The position numbers were made by a program, and so were the translations under genes. A stretch of 64,000 bases of DNA from Oceanobacillus polygoni (GTDB taxonomy: Bacteria; Bacillota; Bacilli; Bacillales; Amphibacillaceae): NCBI RefSeq assembly GCF_008304605.1, contig NZ_PIJY01000026.1:62001-126000 (forward strand). The letters run 5' to 3'. Of this stretch, positions 9,019 to 18,544 are shown piece by piece. The notes under the pieces were generated by a model. That model ran no database searches. It was not told where the DNA came from and worked only from the letters and a program-made list of their open reading frames with translations. The first letter of the stretch is position 1. The number at the start of each line of letters is the position of its first letter.

Positions 9019-9660
9019 TCATTCGTCACCTTTGTTTGAAAAAGATAAATACGCAAATTTCATCAATATAAAACTAATTAAGCTTAAGCCAAAGAGTAAA
9101 ATTAATACAGGGAATTTCATATATACAAATAAGATTCCAGCTAAAGTAATTGCCATTATTAATGTGCGCAACGGTCTGGCAATGACGGGAATTAAAGCAA
9201 ATTTTGGATACTGCCAAAGCTTTAAATCATAGTGAACAAACACAGGGAATACATACAATAAACTGAGTAAGTACACGAGTATAATAACCATTGTCAAACT
9301 CATCAAAGCCATATAAAGTGTATTCTGCTTTATATGATGCAATACTTTAAAATCAATATATAAAAGAAGCCCAATTAACAGCATCAGATAACCAATTACA
9401 TTGGACGCGAGGAACTCCGTTTTAAATTTATTCCAAAACATTTTTATAATCGAACCATTGTCTGTTTCCATAATAATAAGCCTAATAACCGCAAATAACG
9501 CTGCAGTAGCCGGAAAACCCCCTAATATGAACAAACCAGAAGCCGTAAACAGTATCCATAAAAAATTTAACAATACTAAATTAAACCCTAAATTCCCAAG
9601 CCGGAAGTACCATTGTGTGCCAAACATTATTTCACGAGCCTCCATTTCAGCTGATGGCAT
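9019..9660 (-). CDS. YesL-like DUF624 membrane protein
   Basis: This protein of about 213 aa (start chosen at MPSAEMEAREIMFG, with AGGAAG upstream; an ATG at 9675 is possible) has four to five hydrophobic segments, starting with NLGFNLVLLNFLWILFTA. It belongs to the DUF624/YesL family of small membrane proteins often found in LplA-type carbohydrate ABC operons. Its biochemical role is not established; an accessory role for the importer is commonly supposed. It lies 20 bases after the fructokinase stop and is the last gene of the fructan operon. Confidence 0.75.
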   Translation of the reverse strand: MPSAEMEAREIMFGTQWYFRLGNLGFNLVLLNFLWILFTASGLFILGGFPATAALFAVIRLIIMETDNGSIIKMFWNKFKTEFLASNVIGYLMLLIGLLLYIDFKVLHHIKQNTLYMALMSLTMVIILVYLLSLLYVFPVFVHYDLKLWQYPKFALIPVIARPLRTLIMAITLAGILFVYMKFPVLILLFGLSLISFILMKFAYLSFSNKGDE

Positions 9661-9680
9661 TAATCTTCCTGTCATATATA

Positions 9681-10637
9681 CTATATTACTTCATCCAAAG
9701 TCGGAATGGCAGAGATCGCCCCAACTCTAGTACAAACAATCGCTCCAACCTTATTGCTTATATAAGTTATCTTCTTTATCTTATCAAAGTCTACCAAAAC
9801 ATTTTTGATAGCTTCCTCTTTTGCTAGCTGATACAGCATTGCGCCAACAAACGCATCCCCTGCACCAGTTGTATCTATGGAATCTACTTTTATACTTGGA
9901 ATTATTTCTTGCTTATAGTTATTGGAAATCAAAGTTCCCTCTTTTCCTAATGTAACTGCAATCAAGGAAGCTCCCATTTGATGTAGAAATTGGACCCCGC
10001 TATTTAAATCATCTGTACTAGTAATAATCTCTAATTCTTCATGACTGACTTTTACAAAGTCAGCTATTGCAATTCCTTGTTTCGCCAGTTCTATAAAATT
10101 CGATTTCTTTCTTTTCCAGAGATCTGATCTGTAATTTGGATCAAACGAAACAAAAATTCCATCTTTTTTTACCGACTTCATTGTATTCAAATATGTAGTT
10201 TGAAACGGTCCGTCCAGTAAAGCAGTTGCAGACCCGAAATGTAGAATGGCAGCCTTTTTTAATTTCTCCTTGTCCAGTTCTTCTTCGTTTAAAAATGCAT
10301 CGGCACCTCTATTAAAAACAAAATCTCTTTCCCCGTTCTCCATTAAAGAAACAAATGCTAAAGTAGTTGGATTAACATCATCAAGTACAAGCATTGAAGT
10401 ATCTACATTTATTTCCTCCAACGTATTTTTAAGGAATCTACCAAACGGATCATCTCCAACTTTTCCGCTGAACAATGCAGTTCCACCTAATTTCACAATA
10501 GTAGCACATACATTAGCAGGTGCTCCCCCAGCTTGTTTTTCAAAAATCCTCCCATCCACCAAATTATCTCCTGTATCTTTACAAAAAAAATCGATTAACA
10601 ACTCTCCGATACAAACTACGGATTTATTTTCACCCAT
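9681..10637 (-). CDS. PfkB-family fructokinase
   Basis: This 318-aa ribokinase-fold enzyme starts at [14 protein letters not shown], 8 bases after AAGGAG. The N-terminal PfkB signature is [17 protein letters not shown] (about residues 37-53), and the C-terminal signature with the catalytic aspartate is [14 protein letters not shown] (near 255). It would phosphorylate fructose released by the neighbouring GH32 enzyme to fructose-6-P. Fructokinase is preferred over other PfkB specificities because of the context. A strong hairpin between GH32 and this gene suggests its expression is stepped down or partly independent. Confidence 0.85.
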   Translation of the reverse strand: MGENKSVVCIGELLIDFFCKDTGDNLVDGRIFEKQAGGAPANVCATIVKLGGTALFSGKVGDDPFGRFLKNTLEEINVDTSMLVLDDVNPTTLAFVSLMENGERDFVFNRGADAFLNEEELDKEKLKKAAILHFGSATALLDGPFQTTYLNTMKSVKKDGIFVSFDPNYRSDLWKRKKSNFIELAKQGIAIADFVKVSHEELEIITSTDDLNSGVQFLHQMGASLIAVTLGKEGTLISNNYKQEIIPSIKVDSIDTTGAGDAFVGAMLYQLAKEEAIKNVLVDFDKIKKITYISNKVGAIVCTRVGAISAIPTLDEVI

Positions 10638-10683
10638 TGTCTTTTCTCCTTTCATTGTCTTAAGTACTTATCCATTTAGATTT

Positions 10684-10717
10684 AAAAAGGAGGAAACATT
10701 CGAACTGCTTCCTCCTT
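10684..10717 (-). terminator. Internal terminator between GH32 gene and fructokinase
   Basis: AAGGAGGAA-type arms (10687-10697 with 10707-10717) form an 11-bp stem followed on the minus strand by five U residues. This is a proper intrinsic terminator shape inside the operon, so readthrough or a separate promoter is needed for the kinase and DUF624 genes. Confidence 0.7.
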
Positions 10718-10750
10718 CCTAGGTTAATATACACCATTAGATATTACATT

Positions 10751-12217
10751 TTAAATTGTAAGTGTCTTATTAGGTGTAGCTATGCAACCATTTTCAACAG
10801 TTATTTTTCCGTTCTGACTATAAATTGCCACAGTTTCACAAGTTTGATCAGGATAAACTAAGCTCGTTATAGCATAAGCACCATCATTAACAAAAACTTC
10901 AATGGAGAAAGTATCAACAATTACCCGAAGTTGAACATTTTTGCTGTTATCCATTTTCAACCTTTTTTCCAGTGAAAACATCTCGGAGAATTCTACTTTT
11001 CCTGATTTCTCCCTGTTTAATGTGATTACATCATTTGAAGCATCATATTCAATAGTGGTGCTTTGGGTTTGTGTATGATTCAGCGTAATACCAAATTGAT
11101 CTGCATCACTATTTAATATATTCATAAACAATTCCAGATAAGGCTCGTTCACTTCGAACACTTTAGTTTCAGAATTATTTATTTCAAGACCATGAATATC
11201 TCCGCTTCTTTCAAAATAAGTATCGAGTTCCGCTACAGGATATTGAATAACTATATACTTTCCTTCTATTTTCCGAATCTGAAGCATTCTTGGTATAGTC
11301 ATCTGATTTCTCCAACCCTCTGTAGGAACCTCATTAGCATATCTCCAGTTGCTCATCCATCCTAGATAAATCCGGCGGCCATCCTCTTCAGGAATGTCGG
11401 AAAAACTTACACCAGCATAGTTGTCTCTCCCATGGTCCAGCCATCTAATGTCATCATGCTCAGCTCTAAATACAGATCCATCAAAATCACCAATAAAGTA
11501 CTGTGTACACGATCCCGTCTCTGATATCCCGTTATCACCGATACTCACTAATAAAACCCATTTTTCTTCACCGGTGCCCTCTACCTTTAATTTAAATAAA
11601 TCAGGGCATTCCCAGACCCCATCATGGGAACCAACATTTTCTCCGAATTCGCTTTCAAACTGCCAATCTATTAAATTCGGCGAGGAATAGAAGGTAATCG
11701 TTTGCCCTGTTGCTAATGACATGATCCATTTACTTGTTTTCATGTTCCAAAAAACCTTAGGATCTCTGAAATCAACTTTTGTCTTATGAGAAAGTACAGG
11801 GTTTCCTTCGTATTTAAACCATGTTCGACCGTTGTCACTACTATATGCCAGACTTTGTGATTGTTTTGGCGGAGTTTCACCATTTCCATCCTTGTGGTGT
11901 GTAAAAATAGCAACTAAACCTGGCTCGTTTGGAAAGAATCCGGTTGTATTATTCCAATCTACCACTGCACTTCCAGAGAAAATAGTTCCATGCTCATCTG
12001 GATAAAGTGCTATATCAAGCTCCTCCCAGGTGATCAAGTCCTTACTAACAGCATGCCCCCAATGCATGGAGCCCCAAACGCTATCATGCGGATTATACTG
12101 GAAGAACAAATGATATTCTCCTTTGAAATATACCAATCCATTCGGATCATTTAACCAATTTTTCTTAGCTGCAAAGTGTAAATTCGGTCTGTATCGCTGT
12201 AACTCTTGATTTGTCAT
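10751..12217 (-). CDS. Glycoside hydrolase family 32, cytoplasmic fructan/sucrose hydrolase
   Basis: This 488-aa protein shows the three GH32 motifs: WLNDPNG with the nucleophile Asp24, FRDPKVFW near residue 152 (transition-state Asp), and WECPDLF near 206 (acid/base Glu). The beta-propeller is followed by a C-terminal beta-sandwich ending with LRVIVDTFSIEVFVNDG. There is no signal peptide, so it acts inside the cell on imported fructosides. The sequence around GTIFSGSAVVDWNNTTGF resembles levanase or exo-inulinase members more than sucrose-6-phosphate hydrolases. It sits 14 bases after the binding-protein gene with GGGGGAG as ribosome binding site. Substrates are probably short fructans or sucrose; the exact one is inferred. 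Confidence 0.88.
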   Translation of the reverse strand: MTNQELQRYRPNLHFAAKKNWLNDPNGLVYFKGEYHLFFQYNPHDSVWGSMHWGHAVSKDLITWEELDIALYPDEHGTIFSGSAVVDWNNTTGFFPNEPGLVAIFTHHKDGNGETPPKQSQSLAYSSDNGRTWFKYEGNPVLSHKTKVDFRDPKVFWNMKTSKWIMSLATGQTITFYSSPNLIDWQFESEFGENVGSHDGVWECPDLFKLKVEGTGEEKWVLLVSIGDNGISETGSCTQYFIGDFDGSVFRAEHDDIRWLDHGRDNYAGVSFSDIPEEDGRRIYLGWMSNWRYANEVPTEGWRNQMTIPRMLQIRKIEGKYIVIQYPVAELDTYFERSGDIHGLEINNSETKVFEVNEPYLELFMNILNSDADQFGITLNHTQTQSTTIEYDASNDVITLNREKSGKVEFSEMFSLEKRLKMDNSKNVQLRVIVDTFSIEVFVNDGAYAITSLVYPDQTCETVAIYSQNGKITVENGCIATPNKTLTI

Positions 12218-12231
12218 TTATTTCTCCCCCA

Positions 12232-13833
12232 TTACTTAGTACTTCGATCATATCCTTCTTGTTTAATGTCCAACCATTCTTGCAATCCAAGGCGATCTAA
12301 CTCGGCCAAATATTCACCCCACTCTTCTTCTACATTCCCATTTGCAATCCATTCCGCTTTTTTACGCTCAATATACGGAAGTAAATCTGCTTCTATTTTA
12401 GAAAGGCGATCCAATTCTTCAAGACTGAAAAATACCTTTGGAAATATGTTGTCGGCTTTTATATGTGGAACCATCACTTCTTTCATTAGGTCCAATCTCC
12501 ATGAAGCATCCTCCGGCATTGTCGTTACCTCTCCATAATAGCTGTCTAAAATTGCCAGTGGTCCGCCAACTGATGTTCTTTCTCTTAATTCAACAGGGGC
12601 AGTACCTTGCAGATCAAGGTGTTTCAGCATATTTTCCTCTTTATCAAATTCAAAGATATTCTGCATATCCTCATCTCCATACGTACCCCAGTTGTTTTGC
12701 ACAGATTGAGTAGGTTTATAGAACTGATCAATCCATTTTGCTGTCAATTCAAGATTTTGATTGGCATTAGTGATAACCATTTTCGAACGGTCAAATCCCA
12801 TTCCATTTGTTCTGGCAACATTTTTATGACCATCTGGTCCCTCGAGGGGAGGCATAAGTTCATAATCGCCATTCATACCTGAAATATTTGCTTTATCCCA
12901 GGTAAAATATATGCCATAGCGACCTTCTTGGCCTTTAGCTACATAGGTAGGCCACTCCTGTTCAAAGGCTTCGATGTCAATTAAATCTTCTCCCTGTAAT
13001 TCATTCATAAATTTTATAGCTTCTTTGTATCCTTCATCATTAGAAGTCAATTTAACTTCCCCATCGTTTGTCACAACAGTATGATCCCAATTATCACCAA
13101 GACCAAATGAACCGAATAAGAACCCAGGGTCTTGTCCTCCATCATTGATAATAAATGACATTGGAATTGTTTGTCCGTTACCCGACGGATCATTATCTCT
13201 GAAGGCAATTAATACTTCTTTTAATTCTTCCGTAGTTGTTGGCATTTCCAGTCCTAATTCATTTAGCCATTTTACATTTATCCAAGGAAAATTGTCTACA
13301 GAATGAATACTCTCTTTTCCTTGACCCAGTTCTTCTATCCAAGGAAATGCATAGATATTGCCATCTGGTGCAGTCATCATATCCCTATATTCTGGCGCTT
13401 CTTCCAGAACTGCTTTTAGATTTGGCATGTAATCTTCTATTAAATCGTTCAGCGGAATGACAGCGCCATCTTTTGCGAGCTTTAATAATTCATAATCACT
13501 GTAACCAGCATTCATAATTGCATCAGGCATATCCCCACTAGTCATTGCCAGATTCCTTTTCTCGCCAAATGTTGCTCCCGTAAAGTTTCTCCACTCAATA
13601 TGAACATTCGTTTCTTCTTCTAATCGCTGAAAAATCGATTTTTCATTTGGATCTACAGGTGCTAAAGGGGAACTTTCCGTCATAATTTTCAATGTCACTT
13701 TTTCATCTAAAGGAAAGGAAATATCAGAGAGCCCATAATCTTCAGACCAAGTATCCCCGCTATTGTCACTACAGCCCGCACCTACAGTTAAGATAATCAG
13801 CAGCAACGAAACTGCTTTTAACAACACCTTCAT
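12232..13833 (-). CDS. LplA-type extracellular sugar-binding lipoprotein
   Basis: This 533-aa lipoprotein has a signal peptide of about 19 residues and lipobox VGAGC. It belongs to the large (about 500-550 aa) LplA/YtcQ group of CUT1 binding proteins. Near the N-terminus is NEKSIFQRLEEETNVHIEWRNF, and it ends with a helix-rich tail. Two matching permeases are encoded upstream and the GH32 enzyme downstream, so the ligand is most likely a fructo-oligosaccharide. No ATPase gene is in the cluster. The ribosome binding site is GAGGG. Confidence 0.9.
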   Translation of the reverse strand: MKVLLKAVSLLLIILTVGAGCSDNSGDTWSEDYGLSDISFPLDEKVTLKIMTESSPLAPVDPNEKSIFQRLEEETNVHIEWRNFTGATFGEKRNLAMTSGDMPDAIMNAGYSDYELLKLAKDGAVIPLNDLIEDYMPNLKAVLEEAPEYRDMMTAPDGNIYAFPWIEELGQGKESIHSVDNFPWINVKWLNELGLEMPTTTEELKEVLIAFRDNDPSGNGQTIPMSFIINDGGQDPGFLFGSFGLGDNWDHTVVTNDGEVKLTSNDEGYKEAIKFMNELQGEDLIDIEAFEQEWPTYVAKGQEGRYGIYFTWDKANISGMNGDYELMPPLEGPDGHKNVARTNGMGFDRSKMVITNANQNLELTAKWIDQFYKPTQSVQNNWGTYGDEDMQNIFEFDKEENMLKHLDLQGTAPVELRERTSVGGPLAILDSYYGEVTTMPEDASWRLDLMKEVMVPHIKADNIFPKVFFSLEELDRLSKIEADLLPYIERKKAEWIANGNVEEEWGEYLAELDRLGLQEWLDIKQEGYDRSTK

Positions 13834-13851
13834 AAAAATCCCTCACTTTCT

Positions 13852-14748
13852 TTATTTTAATGAGCCTACCATTACACCTTTTTCGAAATACTTTTGGAAG
13901 AAAGGATACATAATCAATAATGGTAAACTTGAAATTACAATAGAAGAATACTTTATCATTTCTGCAATTCTTTGAATTTCAGCTCTTGCAAGCTGATCTG
14001 CAATCATACCAGGCTGCACTTCATTCTGAATAAGAATATCACGCAATACCAGCTGTAGTGGATAGAGTGATTGATCTTCAAGGTAAATCATTGCATTGAA
14101 ATAAGAATTCCACTGCCCTATAAAAGCATATAATGCAAGCACGAAAATAATTGGTTTGGAAAGAGGCAATATAATCTTTAAAAATATCTTAAAATCAGAA
14201 GCGCCATCTATTCTTGCTGCTTCCTTCAATTCATTTGGCAATCCCTTAAAATAAGTTCTCGACAGGATAATATTCCAAACGCTTACTGCCCCTGGCAATA
14301 TAATTGCCCATGGTGTATTGATCATACCCAGTTCTTTAATCAGTAAATATGTAGGTATCATCCCACCATTGAAAAACATAGTTACGATAAAGAAAATCAT
14401 AAAAATCTTTTTTCCAGCCAAGTTCTCAACGGATAAAGCGTATCCAGCAAGAATAGAAAACAATACAGATACAATAGTGAATCCACCTGCATAAATAATA
14501 GAGTTAAGAAAACCTCTCATGATGGATCCATCCTGGAATATCCTTCTATAGCCATCAAGTGTCCAGTCATCAGGATTAAACGATATACCCTTTGTCAGTA
14601 AAATATTCGGATGTAGAAAGGAGCCGAATAAGACATACAATAATGGAACTGTAACAATAAGTACGAGTAAAATTAAAATAAATTTGTTAAGCAGGAGAAG
14701 CATTCTATCTGTTTTCGAGTTATTTACAAGGTCATTTTTGAATTTCAT
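13852..14748 (-). CDS. Carbohydrate ABC permease, YtcP/MalG type
   Basis: This permease of 298 aa starts at MKFKNDLVNN, preceded by AAGGAG; an upstream in-frame ATG at 14784 would overlap the previous gene. It has six predicted membrane segments and a typical EAA loop, ELKEAARIDGASDFKIFLKIILP, near residue 195. It ends in FEKGVMVGSLK, typical of the YtcP group. It forms the transport channel together with the LplB-like partner encoded 16 bases upstream. Confidence 0.9.
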   Translation of the reverse strand: MKFKNDLVNNSKTDRMLLLLNKFILILLVLIVTVPLLYVLFGSFLHPNILLTKGISFNPDDWTLDGYRRIFQDGSIMRGFLNSIIYAGGFTIVSVLFSILAGYALSVENLAGKKIFMIFFIVTMFFNGGMIPTYLLIKELGMINTPWAIILPGAVSVWNIILSRTYFKGLPNELKEAARIDGASDFKIFLKIILPLSKPIIFVLALYAFIGQWNSYFNAMIYLEDQSLYPLQLVLRDILIQNEVQPGMIADQLARAEIQRIAEMIKYSSIVISSLPLLIMYPFFQKYFEKGVMVGSLK

Positions 14749-14764
14749 CGATTTGCGCTCCTTT

Positions 14765-15709
14765 CTAATAGAGTGTTTCACCATTTAATTTTTTGACAAT
14801 AGTATTAGCTGTTATCAGTAAAACCAGACTAATAACAGAATTGAACAACCCTACCGCAGCTCCAAATGACCAGTCTCCTGCTTGTAAACCTCTTTTATAT
14901 ACATAGGTGTCAATTATTTCTGAAGCAGGCAAGTTCATGTCAGTTTGAAGTAGATATGCTTTTTCAAAACCGACTCCCATAATTCCACCAATCGCCAGAA
15001 TAAACAACACCGCTATAGTCGGTTTAAGAGCCTGTAGGTCAATATGAATGATTCTCTGCAATAGAGAAGCTCCATCAATCGTTGCTGCATCATGAAGCTG
15101 CGGATCCACATTTGAGAGTGCTGCAACATAGATGATTGATGAAAAACCTGCAGCCTGCCAAATACCGGAAGCAATGAATATACTCCTGAAATAAGACGGG
15201 TCTGTCATAAAGGAAATAGGCTCATCCGTAAATAAAGTCAGAATTCCATTAACCGGTCCTGCTGGTGATAGAAAGATAAATAACATTCCCGCAATTACCA
15301 CCGTTGATAGGAAATATGGAGCATAAATGATTAATTGGATATTTTTTTTGACTTTTGCTCTTCTCAACTGATTTACCATGATAGCCAAAATGATAGGGAT
15401 TGGAAATCCGATAAGAAGTTCAAAACCACTTAATTTGATCGTATTTATGAAAATTTGCTGAAAGTTGGGGGATTGCATAAAACTCATGAAATGATCGAGA
15501 CCTACCCATTCACTTCCCATAATCCCTTTGATCGGACTGAAATCCTTAAATGCAATTGTCACTCCATACATTGGTATGTAATTGAATATAAATACTAGGA
15601 CAACAGCAGGTGCTAAAAAAAAATACAAAATGAAGTTGTTTTTGGTATAGTTTTTACGACTTCCCTTCCTTTTTGTTGTTTGAGTTATTTTCCTGGACAC
15701 TTTATCCAT
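14765..15709 (-). CDS. Carbohydrate ABC permease, LplB type
   Basis: This 314-aa first permease of the fructan ABC system has six membrane segments after a basic N-terminus. Its EAA-type loop reads QLHDAATIDGASLLQRIIHIDLQALKP near residue 200. GGGAGG precedes the ATG. It is the first gene of the operon, about 165 bases downstream of the predicted transcription start. Confidence 0.9.
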   Translation of the reverse strand: MDKVSRKITQTTKRKGSRKNYTKNNFILYFFLAPAVVLVFIFNYIPMYGVTIAFKDFSPIKGIMGSEWVGLDHFMSFMQSPNFQQIFINTIKLSGFELLIGFPIPIILAIMVNQLRRAKVKKNIQLIIYAPYFLSTVVIAGMLFIFLSPAGPVNGILTLFTDEPISFMTDPSYFRSIFIASGIWQAAGFSSIIYVAALSNVDPQLHDAATIDGASLLQRIIHIDLQALKPTIAVLFILAIGGIMGVGFEKAYLLQTDMNLPASEIIDTYVYKRGLQAGDWSFGAAVGLFNSVISLVLLITANTIVKKLNGETLY

Positions 15710-15789
15710 GATATCCTCCCTTGCATAATGCCTTTCTATTAAAATTCTATCTATAGTTACATTACCGCCTATTCCTCAATTAACCATTT

Positions 15790-15803
15790 TGTTAACGATT
15801 ACA
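15790..15803 (-). promoter_or_regulatory. cre box in the leader of the fructan operon
   Basis: The minus strand reads TGTAATCGTTAACA, a full match to TGWAANCGNTNWCA. It lies about 75 bases downstream of the predicted start point, where CcpA would act as a roadblock. Confidence 0.65.
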
Positions 15804-15843
15804 TATGAGCACAAAAATTAAAAGACAACAATCACTTAATAAA

Positions 15844-15863
15844 TATGTCAACCGGTTGACATA
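15844..15863 (-). promoter_or_regulatory. LacI-type operator O1 (perfect 20-bp palindrome)
   Basis: TATGTCAACCGGTTGACATA is a perfect palindrome with the central CG typical of LacI-family operators. It is centred about 20 bases downstream of the predicted start point of the fructan operon. The adjacent LacI-family gene is the likely binder. Confidence 0.75.
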
Positions 15864-15872
15864 CAGATCTTA

Positions 15873-15898
15873 TAAAAAAGAGTATAGCTAAATACTCT
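15873..15898 (-). terminator. Terminator of the LacI gene overlapping the next promoter
   Basis: AGAGTAT (15879-15885) pairs with ATACTCT (15892-15898), followed on the minus strand by six U residues. It ends the LacI transcript 60 bases after its stop, yet the same bases supply the -10 box of the fructan promoter. Confidence 0.7.
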
Positions 15899-15919
15899 CC
15901 GTGTGTCAATCGGTTGTCA
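15881..15919 (-). promoter_or_regulatory. Fructan operon promoter with operator O2 over the -35 box
   Basis: The minus strand has TTGACA (15904-15909), a 17-base spacer and TATACT (15881-15886). Operator O2, TGTCAATCGGTTGTCA at 15904-15919, differs from O1 at two positions and covers the -35 box. Centres of O1 and O2 are 58 bases apart, suited to repression by looping. Confidence 0.7.
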
Positions 15920-15958
15920 GTAAAATAAAAAAAGATTTTTTCAGCTTATATATTTATG

Positions 15959-16942
15959 TTAAGTTGTTTCACCTTTGATTAACTTTATTGGTAGCTTCCA
16001 TTCTATTTGGGATTCACTTTCACCATTGATTTGTTTCATTAAAAGTTTAATTGCCAAATCTGCAATTTCTTTAACTGGCTGCTGAATGGTACTTAGTTCC
16101 GGCAATAATATTCTGGTTGTTTCTGTACCATCGTAGCCAATTACTTTCAAATCGCCAGGTATATTTATGTTCCTCCTCTTTGCTTCTCTAATCACATTGG
16201 CTGCTATAAGATCATCACTTGCAAAAATACCATCAACATTTGGGTTCTCATCAAATAACCTTTCTATAATGTTGTCACCAATTATATAAGTGCGCGGATG
16301 AAATTGATTCTCTTTCATAACATCTTCATATGCTTCCCTTCTTAAATTAGCAGGCGTTTCCAAAGAAGGTGAACCGTTAATATGAATAATCTGTTTACAG
16401 CCTTTATCAATTAATAATCGAGTTGCCTTTTTCCCACCATCATAATTATCACTGGAGACAACAGGGATATTTTTAGACAAATATCGATCAATGCCTACCA
16501 GTGGAAGATGTTGGTTGTTATATTCTTCTATTCCTCTGTTATGGGCTCCTGCTATAATCCCATCAACCTGGTGCCTTTGCAGCATTTTTAGGTAGTCCTT
16601 CTCTTTATCTTCACGACCTTGACTGTTGCATAACAATACTCTGTAACCTAATGATTCACAGATATTCTCTAAATGGAAAATCAGCTGTCCATAAAAGGGA
16701 TTGTTTGTGGTTGGAAAAATAAGGCCGATGATATAAGTCTTTTTAATAAAGAGTGACCTTGCTATTTCATTTGGCTGATAATTTAACAGTTCCACAGCCT
16801 CATGTACCTTTTGTCTTGTCTTATCACTTATGTACCCCCTATTATTTAATACCCTTGAGACAGTTGTCCGAGAAACACCAGCTTTATCAGCAACATCACC
16901 TAATTTTACTTTTTGAATTTCATTCTCGTTTATCTTCCTCAC
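15959..16942 (-). CDS. LacI-family repressor of the fructan operon
   Basis: This 327-aa regulator starts at a GTG after AAAGGTGAT. The HTH and hinge are at residues 13-70 (VKLGDVADKAGVSRTTVSRVLNN, then ELLNYQPNEIARSL), followed by a periplasmic-binding-protein-like sensor domain (IGLIFPTTNNPFYGQL, VDGIFASDDLIAANVIREAKRR, VIGYDGTETTRI). It lies directly upstream of the ABC/GH32 operon, whose promoter carries two similar CG-centred palindromes. The inducer is probably a fructoside or its phosphate; this is inference. Confidence 0.88.
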   Translation of the reverse strand: MRKINENEIQKVKLGDVADKAGVSRTTVSRVLNNRGYISDKTRQKVHEAVELLNYQPNEIARSLFIKKTYIIGLIFPTTNNPFYGQLIFHLENICESLGYRVLLCNSQGREDKEKDYLKMLQRHQVDGIIAGAHNRGIEEYNNQHLPLVGIDRYLSKNIPVVSSDNYDGGKKATRLLIDKGCKQIIHINGSPSLETPANLRREAYEDVMKENQFHPRTYIIGDNIIERLFDENPNVDGIFASDDLIAANVIREAKRRNINIPGDLKVIGYDGTETTRILLPELSTIQQPVKEIADLAIKLLMKQINGESESQIEWKLPIKLIKGETT

Positions 16943-17254
16943 TATTCATCACCTTTACTAATTCTTTTTTGCTGTAACAAACTTTTACTAACCTTAAAAC
17001 TTATACACTAAAATATAACAATTTCTACTATATATAATAATTGAAAACCAAAAGAAAACAATACAAATGATGTTGAGGTTTATTACAAGTAGTGTATCAG
17101 AAATAGTATTTGTATTGCAAAATAATGTTTTAAGTTGACTGAGTCAAGTACTTGTAGGAGAATTTTTTAGTCCCTTTTTTGTATGGTTTTCGTCCATTGT
17201 TTGGTAACGATTTCAAACTTATACATCTTCTTGTTTCTACTTATTTTTGTCTTT

Positions 17255-18029
17255 TTAAAATCCTCGTAATCCTTTTAAAGCATCCGTAATCGGTTTTAAG
17301 ATAGCTTGTTTTAAATACCCTAAGTTGTCCCTAGTTGCTTCTGCAGCGCTGTCTTTTAACTTCTCTACGAAATGTTTAGGCGGCTTTTCTTCTTTGTTAT
17401 TCAGTGTTAATTCCTGCGTCTGTTCAAGTATCCCATGTAGCGTTTTAACCTCCAGTTTATCTTTCAAAGCGACCATAATATTAATGAATTTATCGAGCCC
17501 CTTTTCACTCCAGCTACTTCCATTTTTAAGTCGTCTAGCGAACACGCTCATCGTTCCTTCTCCCCATTGGACGGAATCCTGTTGTGTCTATACCTTTTCC
17601 TTTTAATCTTTCGCAATAATCTCCCAATGCATCTGGATACTGAGATAGCTGAGCTATTAACTCTTCCAACCGTTCTTCTCTCTTTTCATTTTCAAGCGTA
17701 CCCACCGCACTGTTTAACTCTGTCATGAAACCTTCCCAGTCATAGTTCGCTAGTTTCTTTCGGATAGAACGGTATCTTGAATGTTCACGAAATAAGCGCT
17801 GTACATCACGTGCAACGTAAAATCGGTCAATGACAAAGGTTGCGTTATGCTGGAAATAATCCCGACACGATGTAACCCACTTCGCTCCATCCCCGTTGAT
17901 AACGAGATGATGCTTGGTAGGATTGTACTCGTAAGTCGTCATTAAATACTGTTCAAATTCTTCCCAGAATGGAAGCTTTCCTTCATGGAATTCGACTTTT
18001 TCAATATACATTAAAAATACCCTATACAA
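17255..18029 (-). pseudogene. ISLre2-family (UPF0236) transposase remnant
   Basis: 18029-17535 encodes the middle of the transposase, including VINGDGAKWVTSCRDYF and FVIDRFYVARDVQRLF, the conserved core of the ISLre2/UPF0236 group. A frameshift near 17550 moves to the frame of 17551-17255, which carries the C-terminal part (MSVFARRLKNGSSWSEKGLDKFINIM). Roughly the first 150-200 residues are gone, replaced by an abrupt hairpin at 18018-18059. I found no terminal inverted repeats or target duplication, so the element is dead. About 300 bases at 16943-17254 hold the LacI upstream region and, probably, leftover element sequence, with nothing else recognised. Confidence 0.8.
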
Positions 18030-18059
18030 GAGACTTTTTAGTGTCTACTCTATAGGGTA
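18018..18059. repeat. Inverted repeat at the broken end of the transposase
   Basis: TACCCTATA (18018-18026) pairs with 18051-18059, and an inner AGAC/GTCT pair extends it. It marks the junction between transposase sequence and the manR-like fragment, and could be an element end or an insertion/deletion scar. Confidence 0.5.
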
Positions 18060-18155
18060 CATATTATACTTTCCGAGTTCTTTTAGTTAGATGTTAATAG
18101 AATCAACTTTACTTATCACTATTAAAGAATCTATTGCTTCTGCCATTTCCGCATA

Positions 18156-18347
18156 GTTCATCTTCAGTAAAAGAAATTCGAAATGCGGCCTCTAGTTGAA
18201 AAAAAGATGCAGCATAACGATACTCTTCCAAACCAAAAACATATAATTTTTCTTCTTCTGGAACAAGCATAGGCGATTTTTGTCTCGTACGTTTCAGCAT
18301 GGAGAGCATGTACAAGGAGGCTCTCCATTACTTCATCAGTAAAAGAT
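18156..18347 (-). pseudogene. Degenerate fragment duplicating part of manR
   Basis: This stretch matches manR 6686-6881 at about nine bases in ten. It encodes the end of the first PRD region (MLKRTRQKSP.LVPEEEK, EYRYAASFF.LEAAFRISF). It carries a 3-4-base gap (ASFFKQ becomes ASFFQ) and a 2-base deletion that shifts the frame near 18300. Neither the rest of manR nor a PTS gene is present beside it. It is a relic of a second manR-like copy or of a duplication trimmed by the neighbouring insertion element. The remaining bases between 18060 and 18544 hold no gene I can recognise. Confidence 0.8.
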
Positions 18348-18544
18348 TTTTCAGTGTAAGTTCCGCACAAAACTGTTGATAAAGAATTCATATCAAAAAA
18401 ACAGGTGATAGAAGGATTTTTTACCCTCAGGTATTGTCTATTTTTATTAATGGTCGGGTATTTATAAAAGTATTCCCATACTCAATACTATTCCCTTTTT
18501 ATCATTGAAGAGTCTATCTTGTCTAATTATTCGATAATTAATCA

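Noticed and set aside
17535-18029. Intact small transposase gene
   Set aside because: The conserved core is there but the N-terminus is missing and the C-terminus is in another frame.
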